Made by a program: the position numbers and the translations under genes | Source: Paulinella micropora | Lineage: Eukaryota > Cercozoa > Imbricatea > Euglyphida | Length of the DNA stretch: 64,000 bases | Direction: 5' to 3' | Assembly: GCA_009731375.1 (NCBI GenBank) | Contig: BJOX01000359.1 | Location: forward strand, 24,962 to 88,961 | Part shown: positions 38,314 through 46,564 of the stretch, one piece after another | Position numbering within the stretch: position 1 is the first letter of the stretch | Layout of the letters: each line of letters begins with the position of its first letter | Notes under the pieces: generated by a model | Told to the model about the DNA's origin: nothing | Databases searched by the model: none | What the model saw: the letters and a program-made list of their open reading frames with translations, nothing else

Positions 38314-38664
38314 TTACATCACTTCGTCGTCTTCTTCTACTTCTGACTGTTCTGCATCGGCTACCTCTTCTATTTCTTCTAATGCTTCGTCCTCTACGTT
38401 CGTCTTTCGTTCTAGTCTCTCTGTCTGGTTGTTGGCAGGTGGAGTAGAGAAAAGAATGCGTTCTGTGGGAAAAGATGGTTGCAGTGGACTGGGTGCACCA
38501 GGTAGTCGTGCTCTCTCTTGTGGAGTGGAGTGCATGAGTATAGGATCTCTCTCTACACTGTAAGGACTCGTGCGTGTGACTCTGTGCTTCACATACACTC
38601 CCTCTATCGCATTCATTATGTCGGCGAGGAATTCGCCTTTTTGTTCATCTGCCACCCACACCAC
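38314..38664 (-). CDS. C3 pol/gag linker, first assembled copy
   Basis: VWVADEQKGEFLADIMNAIE, then ERDPILMHSTPQERARLPGA and a Glu-rich end. No domain recognised. Repeated after the next gaps (38928-39145), where it continues upstream. Confidence 0.5.
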   Translation of the reverse strand: MVWVADEQKGEFLADIMNAIEGVYVKHRVTRTSPYSVERDPILMHSTPQERARLPGAPSPLQPSFPTERILFSTPPANNQTERLERKTNVEDEALEEIEEVADAEQSEVEEDDEVM

Positions 38665-38700
38665 CTCTCTATCTGGTGTCCACTCAAATCNNNNNNNNNN

Positions 38701-38917
38701 TGTCTCGTTGAGACTGAAGGTTCAATGTCCATGGTAGTCGTAGGACTAGTCGGCGCAGGTCTGGTTGCTTGTTGCGTCGTTGATGTGATAATCTAATATC
38801 ACTTCCGCAGTCGGCAATCGTTGGGCGTCGCGTCGGCCGTCGGTTCGTTGTTGTTCGTTCACGTTCTCCAGCGCAGCGTAGGGATCAAGGTAGCGTGGGG
38901 TGGTTCGCGCAGTCCCG
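38701..38917. repeat. 217-bp piece of the C1 upstream region stranded between N gaps
   Basis: Identical to 34786-35002 (the second C1 copy, including its ATGTCCATGG and GATAATCTAATATC variants). N gaps on both sides (38691-38700, 38918-38927) and the overlap of the outer flanks with each other show that it does not belong inside C3. Confidence 0.85.
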
Positions 38918-38927
38918 NNNNNNNNNN

Positions 38928-39336
38928 AGATGGTTGCAGTGGACTGGGTGCACCAGGTAGTCGTGCTCTCTCTTGTGGAGTGGAATGCATGAGTATAGGA
39001 TCTCTCTCTACACTGTAAGGATTCGTGCGTGTGACTCTGTGCTTCACATACACTCCCTCTATCGCATTCATTATGTCGGCGAGGAATTCGCCTTTTTGTT
39101 CATCTGCCACCCACACCACCTCTCTATCTGGTGTCCACTCAAATCCCTGTGTCATTACCTCTGCTAGATGTAACAAGGTGTAGAAATTGATGGGTGAAAT
39201 GTGTGGATAAGGTCTTGCTTGTGCGTCAACTACTACTAGTCCTGCCTGTCTGAATGCCTTACTAGTTAGATAGTGACCACCTGGGGTAAGCTGCTGTTTG
39301 TGTGCAGATGCGTGTGCTGTGTTGACAGTATACGTG
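38928..39336 (-). CDS. C3 linker, second assembled copy with upstream continuation
   Basis: 38928-39145 repeats 38473-38690 with two or three substitutions. The frame is open upstream to about 39330 (GGHYLTSKAFRQAGLVVVDA, then PHISPINFYTLLHLAEVMTQ). It follows the protease-like segment. Unrecognised. Confidence 0.5.
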
Positions 39337-39657
39337 TCACATGACCTGAATGTCCAATACCAGAAAGGTCTTGGTCTGTCGTCTATTCTGTCTTCGCACC
39401 TCTATCCGACTGTTCTGACTTTTCTGATCTGAGGTGGGGACTAAGCCAATTTTTTTTGCGTACTCGAGCGTCACGATATTCAGTTCTGTCGACGGCATTA
39501 CCTGAAACTCGCGCGACTCTTCCGGTGGGTAGTAAACCCACTCTTGGTTTAGCATAGTATACCCCTGCACATTACCGTATTGCTGCAGGTATAGCTCTGC
39601 TTGTTGCTCTAGTCCTTTCTGGTCTGGGTATTGCCGCATTTGGCAGGTCTGACTCAT
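39337..39657 (-). CDS. C3: protease-like segment lacking a catalytic Asp
   Basis: VMPSTELNIVTLEYAKKIGL resembles the retroviral-type protease segment (D-T-G-S-E-L-N-I-I-x-x-x-x-A-x-K-L-GL), but M-P-S-T stands where D-T-G-S is expected. Upstream it is Gln/Tyr-rich. The resemblance is to the flanking residues only, so this is a hypothesis. Confidence 0.35.
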   Translation of the reverse strand: MSQTCQMRQYPDQKGLEQQAELYLQQYGNVQGYTMLNQEWVYYPPEESREFQVMPSTELNIVTLEYAKKIGLVPTSDQKSQNSRIEVRRQNRRQTKTFLVLDIQVM

Positions 39658-40050
39658 GCCGGTCTACTAAGATCTACGAAAGGATAAAACGGAACTTGAG
39701 TCGCGTGGTGACCGCAGAATTGCGAGAACTCAAACCGTTTCGCGATTTGTCTAGGCGAGCCATAAAATTTGGGGTCTAGTGTGATCTCGCATTGTTCTCT
39801 CCTCGTGTTTCTCCCTTGACACCTTAAGTGCCCTTTGTTGTCTGTGTTCTTTCTGACTAACTGTCGTTGCTTTAAAGACAGTAGGTAGCCAGGTTTAACC
39901 TTAGAGTAGATAGGGTGTGGTGGTGGTTGACACCTACCTGTGCGTTCCGACTGAGACAGGGTACTTTCAGGAGAGTGTGTGCATGGAGTGTTAGACTGTT
40001 GATCGTCTTTTTCTCTCTTGCTTTGCTCTCTCTGTTCTCCTGTCTTCTGC

Positions 40051-40662
40051 TTATTCTGACGTGACTGTGTAGTCTGTGGCCTGTCCTGTGACTGTGTGGC
40101 CTTTTGTTTGTTGTCTGTCAGTTGCTGTCTGCTCTGCTGACTGCTGTTCTGCTGACTGCTGTTCTGCTGACTGGTGCTCTGCTGACTGGTGTTCTGCTGA
40201 CTGGTGTTCTGCTGACTGGTGTTCTGCTGACTGGTGTTCTGCTGACTGGTGTTCTGCTGACTGTCTGGTCTGTGACTGCCTGGTCTGTGACTGTCTGGTC
40301 AGTGTGACTGTCTGGTCTGTGACTGTCTGGTCTGTGACTGTCTGGTCTGTGACTAGACAGTCTGGTCTGAGACTGTCTGATCTGCTTCTGTTCTGTTTTG
40401 CTGCTAGCCTGTCTGACTGACTGTCTTCTGGTTTTGGGCTGTTCTTCCTCTTCTGTATCCTCACCACCGCAAACGACAAACACAGACTCACTCTCTTCCT
40501 CATTTTCGCTAGGTTCTTCCTGTTGGTGTTCTGTGGGGTCTTCCTCCGATTGAGGTCATTGTCCTGATCGTCTGAGACTTGCTCAGCGACAGCGACTGTG
40601 GTTCGTGGGGATTTCTTAGAGGGTTTGGTGCCTGAAAACCTCTTAGACTTGTCTGTGGGCAA
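40051..40662 (-). CDS. C3 gag tail with five-residue repeats
   Basis: A basic start (KRFSGTKPSKKSPRTTVAV), then acidic/basic mix, then an array of TVTDQ and SAEHQ/SAEQQ units (15-bp repeats) and a Gln-rich end. The same start (GTKPSKRSPKTTVAVAEQ) occurs in C4, so the segment is homologous while the repeats differ. The neighbouring frame also stays open through the repeats, because the period is a multiple of three. Confidence 0.6.
   Translation of the reverse strand: MPTDKSKRFSGTKPSKKSPRTTVAVAEQVSDDQDNDLNRRKTPQNTNRKNLAKMRKRVSLCLSFAVVRIQKRKNSPKPEDSQSDRLAAKQNRSRSDSLRPDCLVTDQTVTDQTVTDQTVTLTRQSQTRQSQTRQSAEHQSAEHQSAEHQSAEHQSAEHQSAEHQSAEQQSAEQQSAEQTATDRQQTKGHTVTGQATDYTVTSE
40138..40372. repeat. 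15-bp tandem repeats in the C3 gag tail
   Basis: About nine units of TTCTGCTGACTGGTG type followed by about six of CTGTCTGGTCTGTGA type. Period 15 keeps the frame. Slippage-prone; copy number may be unreliable. Confidence 0.9.
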
Positions 40663-40796
40663 TCCTTTCTGGAATGTTTGGTCTTGCCTTTCTTGCAGCT
40701 ATTCTTGGTGCAAGGCTTTTTGCACTCAAAGGCTAAATGGCTGGTTGCGTTGCAATTGAAGCAACGTTTCACCTCACCGTCTGTCTGTTCTGACAC
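40509..40796 (-). CDS. C3 gag: twin zinc knuckle
   Basis: CFNCNATSHLAFEC (C-x2-C-x4-H-x4-C), three residues, then C-x4-C-x6-H-x4-C (CTKNSC...KHSRKDC). It is followed by a shift into the repeat tail frame. The twin layout matches C1, C2 and C4. RNA-binding nucleocapsid part of Gag. Confidence 0.85.
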   Translation of the reverse strand: MSEQTDGEVKRCFNCNATSHLAFECKKPCTKNSCKKGKTKHSRKDCPQTSLRGFQAPNPLRNPHEPQSLSLSKSQTIRTMTSIGGRPHRTPTGRT

Positions 40797-40894
40797 GAAT
40801 GACTTTTCAGAAGTCTTACGTTCTCCGTTAGTTCTATCAGGGGTTTCGCCTGCTGTAAGGGTCTTTCGCTGAGTTTTCTGTTTTGAATTTGTAC

Positions 40895-41707
40895 TTAATC
40901 AAGATTTTGCTCAGCATATCTTCCACTTGGGCGGGAAGTTATTCCCTTGTTCTCAAACTGATTCATGAGGCGTCTAACCCTCCGAATGCCGGATGAAATG
41001 AGAGCTTGTACAAGCTGTGCGGTGAAAAAGTCTGTAGGAATTTTACTACCGTAATCTCTCTGTATTTGAAGCTCTGTGAGTCGGTTCTCGTCAAACCAAT
41101 AAGCAATATCTCCCTTGGGGCTGGCAATAATGTATTTTTGCCATCTTATAATCATATCGAGAGGTGATTTGCCACCATACCTCTTTTCGACTGGGACTAA
41201 CATACCAATGGGGCTTCTATCTTCTACGCTCATGCACATCGTCACTAGGACGGGTGCCTTGAAAGCGACTGGAACATAAAGTCCCAATCTACGCATTCGC
41301 TGCGCATACTGTTTGTCTGCCTTTTTCTTGTTAGAGTGGGCTCTCTTCTTCATAGTCTGTGCTCTTCTGGCTTTTCTGTCTTCATCAAATTGCTCTTGAG
41401 CGGACAGGAGTAAAAAAGATCTACCTTTCTGCGAGGATTGATCTTTATATTGCTTGGGTTTTTCTTTCTCCTTCTGGGGTTCTGAATTCGGTTCGTCCTC
41501 TGAGGACTCATCTGACCAGTCTTCTGCTGCACGGATGACTGCAGGGTCATAGGGGTATCTAGCTACTGCTTTGTCTGGTTCCTCTTGTGTTGTGGCAACC
41601 ACGTGAAAGGCGGCAACTGTAACGTATTCGTTAAATGAATAAAAACGAAATTCGAAATCAGAGGAGTGTCCCGGACGTAAATCCGTAGTACACACGACTT
41701 GAAGCAA
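40895..41707 (-). CDS. C3 gag: capsid-like region
   Basis: 270 residues: DLRPGHSSDFEFRFYSFNEY, an acidic/Lys middle, LGLYVPVAFKAPVLVTMCMS, IRWQKYIIASPKGDIAYWFD and LVQALISSGIRRVRRLMNQF. The C4 gag is clearly homologous but has about 45 extra residues after TVAAFH, so C3 carries a deletion there. No ATG at the open end; first base of the frame lies at the edge of the 408-bp indel. Confidence 0.72.
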   Translation of the reverse strand: MLQVVCTTDLRPGHSSDFEFRFYSFNEYVTVAAFHVVATTQEEPDKAVARYPYDPAVIRAAEDWSDESSEDEPNSEPQKEKEKPKQYKDQSSQKGRSFLLLSAQEQFDEDRKARRAQTMKKRAHSNKKKADKQYAQRMRRLGLYVPVAFKAPVLVTMCMSVEDRSPIGMLVPVEKRYGGKSPLDMIIRWQKYIIASPKGDIAYWFDENRLTELQIQRDYGSKIPTDFFTAQLVQALISSGIRRVRRLMNQFENKGITSRPSGRYAEQNLD

Positions 41708-42111
41708 CTTGAAGTTAACACAATTGACGGACTATTCCTTCTGAGAAATTCCGGCAGATTGAGTTCCAGATGTCAGTAAATGACACTAAAATAATCCCTC
41801 CGCTACTTCCTTAGCACTGGAACTGAACTTTACTGAGAATACAATCGCATTCCAGTTTACTCTAGAAATAAGCCTCGTCACTAATCAGATTAGGTAAATA
41901 AGCACAAGGATTGACTGTGACTAATTATAATAGGGACTGAATGACTGCACCTAGTTCTACCTATACTGCGTCATGAATAACCATCTGTCCGTACTGATTA
42001 TGTAATTGTTAAACTGGTAAGTCTCCGTACTGATTACGTAATTGACAAATGACGTATGTAATTGTTAAACTGGTAAGTGCCACTAATGCCACTAATTAAT
42101 AAATACTTGAA
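41698..42111 (-). other. 408-bp segment present in C3, absent in C4; intron or indel
   Basis: Bounded by CTTGAA at 41698-41703 and 42106-42111. In C4 the flanks are joined directly (46495-46510). In the gag sense it starts GTATTTATT and ends GCTTCAAG, i.e. GT...AG, directly before the gag frame. It contains internal direct repeats (AATTGTTAAACTGGTAAGT twice). Confidence 0.5.
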
Positions 42112-43429
42112 AACGATATTATCTGAATTATGTATACAATATACGTGAGGCTGTGACTCCCCCTTAATTAGATAATAGCGTAAATACGTGGAATGACACT
42201 GCTGATCGTACTTACTATACTAAATGTTCAAAACAAATTCAGAAATTTCCGCCCTCGGCGAATACTGAGTAGTCAGATTTTGCCACTTCAAGTTGTAACT
42301 TGAATAAGATATTCGAACGCGATAAAATTCACGAATGTACCGCATGCGTTGATCATTAATGACGTCAATAGGGTTCGTCAGATCAGTATACCGATTACCA
42401 ATTACAAGTTAAGTTAGTATTGTTTGCCACAAAAAGTTGGTGCGTTACTCGAGCGAAAGAAGATTTGCCAGGGTCCGTAGCGTTGAAAGTCCGCAGATCG
42501 GAAAGTTAACTGGCTTATCGAGCCTCGGTCGCACTGGGTCGGCGGGTCGTACCTTCGACGCGTTGCGTTGAGCTGTGAGTCGGCGAATTGATGTTGCTGT
42601 TCGTTCGTCTCTTCAAGTCGGCCTTCTGTATTAGTCCGTCGTAGTTGGTGCGACTTCGTTGACGCAAGGGTGTCGTTGCGGTCGTGGCTTCGCTTCGCGT
42701 GCCGTCTTCTGCCTTCAGTGGGATTTTGGACTTCATCCGTATACCGTGCGCGGCGATTGCTGAATTTGTATAGTATATTCTAACTTACTAACAACCTTAC
42801 AACAAGTTCGATTTGAAAAATCTTAGTCGTCGGTGCGACTGTGAACTCCAAGTTAAGTGAAGAAAGGTATAGCAATAAGTAGTCAACATGAATGAACATG
42901 ATATTGTTCCATTATGATAATTATTGCATCTGAATATCAAAGATACTGAAATGCCATCCATCAGATCTATTACTACCTTCATATGAGACGTCTTACTTAG
43001 TTCATGTATATCTAAGTGCGTCTATCGCATAATCGCGTATTGCAACGTTATGCTTGCTACTTCGCGAATACACAAAATTACTACATCAAAATTAAGAGCT
43101 ACATGCGTCTAACTGACTTATGACGAAAATAATCATCCATTTCGATTGCAGTAATAAATATAGAAGTGCTGATGAAAAAAAAAACAAGACACGAAATCGA
43201 CAATGCGGTAAGGGAAGAAGCAATGAAAGTAATGCTAGCTATATGAAAGTGAGACCTAACTTATACTTCCCTGATTCCGAGTACTTTCCGATTTGCGCGT
43301 CGAATGGAAGTGCCTAAATAAGGAAAACGATCAAAGTACTGTCCGATTTGCGCGTCGAATGGAACTGCCTAAATAAGGAAAAAGATCAGTGAGTCAATTG
43401 GTAATTTTATGACTCCGAGATTTTCCAGT
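42112..43429. other. C3 upstream region, no supported gene
   Basis: 42112-42150 resembles the C4 upstream flank (TATTATCTGAATTA ... GTGAGGCTGTGAC). The rest, including a GC-richer stretch at 42480-42740, shows no convincing coding. A C3 5' LTR is expected here but not delimited. Includes the 55-bp tandem repeat at 43280. Confidence 0.4.
43280..43389. repeat. 55-bp tandem duplication
   Basis: AGTACTTTCCGATTTGCGCG begins the unit at 43280 and, with three or four substitutions, at 43335. Lies just past the C4 pol end. Confidence 0.85.
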
Positions 43430-43702
43430 TCGTGCAAATAATGTTCTTCCACGAGAAGATGCTTAGTGCGCGGTCCTCAGCTGCAAGTCCTCGCTGTGCC
43501 GCTAATATCGTTTGCGCGTTATCTTCAAATACATCAAGGGACTATTCTGCGCTAAGCATATCTCTAGTAAAATGTTTTTGACTGCCATCATTTCGCGAAG
43601 GGCTTCATTTGCAGCGATAATTTCGGCGTCATTGGACGATAGAGCTACCTTGGTTTGCCTCTTCGGCAACCATGCTACCGGTCTTCCGCCAACAAGAATG
43701 AC
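43430..43702 (-). pseudogene. C4 pol: RNase H
   Basis: VAWLPKRQTKVALSSNDAEI (catalytic Glu region, here N-D-A-E), AANEALREMMAVKNILLEI, then FEDNAQTILAAQRGL and a shifted remnant of the TKH segment. A stop lies at the junction with the RT frame. Same family as C3 36078-36385. Confidence 0.78.
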
Positions 43703-44002
43703 TTAACCGGTTCGTAACTTGCCGGTCTTGAGACAAGCCTTGTGCGCGGCATCCGGATAAACGGAAATTTGTTTAACCAACCCGGATCTTGTACCCGATT
43801 TGAATCGCAAACCCCGTAAATTTTTCAGGTATCGGATGCATTTGCCTAATCGCGCATACGCAACTCCCGCGTCGACTGTTTGCATGATGCTTGCAGCGTT
43901 TACAGCTTCTTCGATGTCCGGTCTAGTCGTCTTAGCTAAAAATAGAAGACTACCGACTATCTGGGGAATTGAGAACTGTCTAAGCTTGGCTGAGGTGTGC
44001 AT
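43703..44002 (-). CDS. C4 pol: RT end and RNase H start
   Basis: FSIPQIVGSLLFLAKTTRPD, IEEAVNAASIMQTVDAGVAY, KCIRYLKNLRGLRF, then QISVYPDAAHKACLKTGKL: the copia order VGSL-x-x-x-A-x-x-T-RPDI...H-x-x-x-x-x-RYLK...D-A. The first RNase H Asp is probably that in YPDAAHK. Confidence 0.85.
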   Translation of the reverse strand: MHTSAKLRQFSIPQIVGSLLFLAKTTRPDIEEAVNAASIMQTVDAGVAYARLGKCIRYLKNLRGLRFKSGTRSGLVKQISVYPDAAHKACLKTGKLRTG

Positions 44003-44440
44003 GTATAGGGGCGGGGTCGATTTTTGTGCCTGGGGTAGCGCTTGGCTTAGAATCGGCGTAGCCGAATAACTTTACTACCTTCTTCGCATAGGTGCGCTGG
44101 TGCACGATTACCTCTCCGTCCTTCTGTTCAATCTCCATGCCCTTAAATTCTTTTGCTAGGCCGAGTCGCTTGATAGGAAATCGCTTCTCTAGGCTATCGC
44201 AAAATTTGCTGTAGGCTTTTTCGTTGGGGGCAATGAATATGAATGAGGTCGTCTACATGAAAAACACTAATTATGGCTTTACTAACGTGTACTCCCTTTT
44301 GAATGAACATACAGGGGTCAGCCTTAAGTGGCTCATATCCAAGCTTTCTGAAGAGTTCTGCGAATAGATCGTACCACCGTTTGCCTGCTTGAGGGGCTCC
44401 GTATAAGGCTTTGGTGATCTTAAGGAATATGCCTTCGCGT
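44003..44440 (-). pseudogene. C4 pol: RT palm and thumb with HVDD
   Basis: In a frame without start codon: FLKITKALYGAPQAGKRWYD, KLGYEPLKADPCMFIQKG, ISVFHVDDL (44245-44259, plus-strand coordinates of the HVDD codons), then after a shift KRFPIKRLGLAKEFKGMEIE and VIVHQRTYAKKVVKLFGYAD. Standard copia RT from palm to thumb. The frame that starts with Met over 44271-44456 is a shadow. Confidence 0.82.
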
Positions 44441-44495
44441 AGGTATTAGTGAGCATCCAGGTTTCAGTTTGGCGTAGATGGAATGTGGTGGTGGT

Positions 44496-45356
44496 TTACA
44501 TCGTCTCATGCGTTCTGTCTGCGACTGCGTGTCTGTAGGTAGGTGAGGGGCTGTGCTGAGTGGTTTGCTGCTGTGCATGTTCACTCTTACTCTCCACCTT
44601 TGCCTGCTGATTCTGACTGCTGATCTGTTGTCTGCGAGCTAGCTGTCTGCTACTCTGACGTCTGTTGTTCTGCTGTGAGCTAGTCTGTTGACTGCTGCTC
44701 TGCTGCGAGCTAGTCTGTTGACTGCTGGTCTGCTGTGAGCTAGTCTGTTGGCTGTCGACTGCTGTCCTGCTGTCTGCTAGTCTGTTGACTGCTGACCTGT
44801 TGTCCGCTGTTCTGCTTTGAGCTAGTCTGTTGGCTTCTGACCTGTCGACTGCTGTCCTGCTGTCTGCTAGTCTGTTGACTGCTGACCTGTTGTCCGCTGC
44901 TCTGCTGTAAGCTAGTCTGTTGGCTTCTGACCGATCGACTGCTGTTCTGCTGTCTGCTAGTTTGTTGACTGCTGCTGCTAGTCTATCGACTACTGTTCTG
45001 TTGTCCGCTGATCTGCTAATTGCTGATCTGCTGACTGCTGCTCTGTCTAGCTGCCTGCCGCTTAGCCTTAGGCTTCTCTTCCTCTGGGTCAATGCTCCCA
45101 CCAAAGAAAACGCAGATGGGGAATCGTCCTCCTGTTCTGTCTCGTCCTGATCCTCGTGTTCTGATCGAGTCTCTTCTTCTTCCCTTTCGTCCTGTTCGCT
45201 TGAAGCTTGCTCAGCAACAGCGACAGTGGTTTTGGGGGACCTCTTAGAGGGTTTTGTGCCGGTTTGCTTGCGTTTTCTGTCGAGTGCAATCCTGTCTGGG
45301 ATGTCTGCTCCTACTCTTCTTGCAACTGTTCTTGGTGCAGCTCTGCTTACACTCAA
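44496..45356 (-). CDS. C4 gag tail with repeat arrays
   Basis: RKQTGTKPSKRSPKTTVAVA at residues about 29-48 (shared with C3), an acidic stretch, then two or three copies of a 30-residue unit (RTAVDRSEANRLAYSRAADN...) and QQTSS five-residue repeats. Gln/Ser/Arg/Asp-rich, probably disordered. C3 has other repeats in the same place. Confidence 0.6.
   Translation of the reverse strand: MSVSRAAPRTVARRVGADIPDRIALDRKRKQTGTKPSKRSPKTTVAVAEQASSEQDEREEEETRSEHEDQDETEQEDDSPSAFSLVGALTQRKRSLRLSGRQLDRAAVSRSAISRSADNRTVVDRLAAAVNKLADSRTAVDRSEANRLAYSRAADNRSAVNRLADSRTAVDRSEANRLAQSRTADNRSAVNRLADSRTAVDSQQTSSQQTSSQQTSSQQSSSQQTSSQQNNRRQSSRQLARRQQISSQNQQAKVESKSEHAQQQTTQHSPSPTYRHAVADRTHETM
44640..45060. repeat. 15-bp and about 90-bp tandem repeats in the C4 gag tail
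   Basis: CTGCTGTGAGCTAGTCTGTT-type short units at 44660-44750 and a longer unit of about 90-120 bp (GCTAGTCTGTTGACTGCTGA repeated) at 44770-44990. Units are in frame (multiples of three). Confidence 0.85.
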
Positions 45357-45594
45357 ACGCTAAGTGACTCGTTCCGTTGCAGTTGAAGCAACGTTTTGTT
45401 TCGCTGTCTGACTGTTCAGACACGAATGATCGTTCCGAGGTCTTGCGTTCTCCCGTAGTTTTCTCAGGGGCTTCGCCTGCTGTAAGGGTTTTTCTCTGAG
45501 TTTTCTGTTTTAGTTTATACTTTATCCAGATTTCTCTCAGCATATCTTCCACTTCGGCGTGGGAAGTTATTCCCTTGTTTTCAAACTGGATCAT
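45244..45594 (-). CDS. C4 gag: twin zinc knuckle
   Basis: IQFENKGITSHAEVEDMLRE, IWIKYKLKQKTQRKTLTAGE, then CFNCNGTSHLAFEC and C-x4-C-x6-H-x4-C (CTKNSC...RHPRQDC). Same twin knuckle as C3. A shift near 45290 leads into the repeat tail. Confidence 0.85.
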   Translation of the reverse strand: MIQFENKGITSHAEVEDMLREIWIKYKLKQKTQRKTLTAGEAPEKTTGERKTSERSFVSEQSDSETKRCFNCNGTSHLAFECKQSCTKNSCKKSRSRHPRQDCTRQKTQANRHKTL

Positions 45595-46037
45595 GAGAGC
45601 ATCTCAATACACGTCTAGCCCTCCAAATGCCGGATGGAATGAGATTTTATACAAAAGCTGTGCGGTGTTTTAAAAAGGCCATAGGGATTTTACCACCATA
45701 GTCTCTCTGTATCTGGAGCTCTGTGAGACGGTTCTCATTAAGTTAATAAGCAATGATATCTCCCTTGGGGTTGGCAACGATGTACTTTTGCCATCTTATA
45801 ATCATATCAAAAGTGATTTGCCTCCAACCTCTTTTCGACTAAGACTAACATACCAATGGGGCTTCTATCCTCTACGCTCATGCACATCGTCAATAGGACA
45901 TGTGCTTTGAAAGCGACTGAAACATAAAGTCCCAATCTGCGCATTCGTTGCTCATACTGCTTGTCTGCCTTTTTCTTCTTTGAGTGGGCTCTCTTCTTCA
46001 TAGTCTGCGCTCGTCTGGCTTTTCTCTCTTTTTCCAT
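45595..46037 (-). pseudogene. C4 gag: middle of capsid-like region, shifted
   Basis: 45807-46037 reads EKERKARRAQTMKKRAHSKK, RMRRLGLYVSVAFKAHVLLT and SVEDRSPIGMLVLVEKR, homologous to C3. From 45595 to 45806 homology continues in broken frames with several indels (e.g. near 45650, 45740 and 45815). Confidence 0.7.
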
Positions 46038-46498
46038 TTGTTCTTCTGCTGATAAGAGTAAGGAGGATCTACCTTTCTGCGAGGAGGCATCTTTGCCCTG
46101 CTTCTTAAGTTTCTCCTTCTCTTTCTGGGGTTCGGATTCCGGCTCGCTTCTGACCAGTCTTCTGCGGCACGGATGACTGCGGGGTCGTAAGGGAATCTAG
46201 CTACTGCTTTGTCTGGTTCCTCATGCGCTGAGGTTACCATGTCTCCCAATTCCGCACTGTCTCCGTATGTAAAGGATTGGAACTGAATTTTCCATTCCTG
46301 GTAAAGTCGTTCATTGGGTTTGAGCGTAGGTACACTTCCGAGGTTAAGTATTTTGGGGGTCTGGGCTTTGCTCATGGAGTCGTTAGCAATCAAGGCTGCA
46401 TAACCGTGAAAGGCGGCAACTGTAACGTATTCGTTAAACGAATAAAAACGAAATTCGAAATCAGAGCAGTGTCCCGGACGTGAATCCGTAGTACACAC
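45998..46498 (-). CDS. C4 gag: N-terminal region
   Basis: DSRPGHCSDFEFRFYSFNEY, AAFHGYAALIANDSMSKAQT, PNERLYQEWKIQFQSFTYGD and EEPDKAVARFPYDPAVIRAA. It carries the 45 residues missing from C3. After AAEDWSEASR the frame shifts; the tail of this ORF is a shadow. No in-frame ATG before residue 38. Confidence 0.7.
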   Translation of the reverse strand: MCTTDSRPGHCSDFEFRFYSFNEYVTVAAFHGYAALIANDSMSKAQTPKILNLGSVPTLKPNERLYQEWKIQFQSFTYGDSAELGDMVTSAHEEPDKAVARFPYDPAVIRAAEDWSEASRNPNPRKRRRNLRSRAKMPPRRKVDPPYSYQQKNKWKKREKPDERRL

Positions 46499-46564
46499 GA
46501 TTTGAAAACGGTATTATCTGAATTACAATATATGTGAGGCTGTGACGCAGCTAGGGGGCCCCAT

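Larger units (their letters stand above)
36078..41707 (-). mobile_element. C3: Ty1/copia element lacking RT
   Basis: Minus strand in order: gag (41707-40051), protease-like (39657-39337), linker (39336-38314), retropepsin-like NSGAS (38271), pre-integrase and integrase (37924-36533), linker, then directly the second half of RNase H (36385-36078). RT and the first half of RNase H are missing, with the junction near 36385. Related to C4 in both gag and RNase H. Crossed by N gaps at 38691-38700 and 38918-38927. Confidence 0.78.
43430..46544 (-). mobile_element. C4: Ty1/copia element lacking protease and integrase
   Basis: Minus strand: gag (46498-44496) followed directly by RT (44440-44003) and RNase H (44002-43430). 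Gag tail repeats and the RT entry are only about 60 nt apart, so protease, integrase and the first part of RT are deleted. At 46545 the similarity with the C3 upstream flank ends and G2 begins. Confidence 0.78.
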
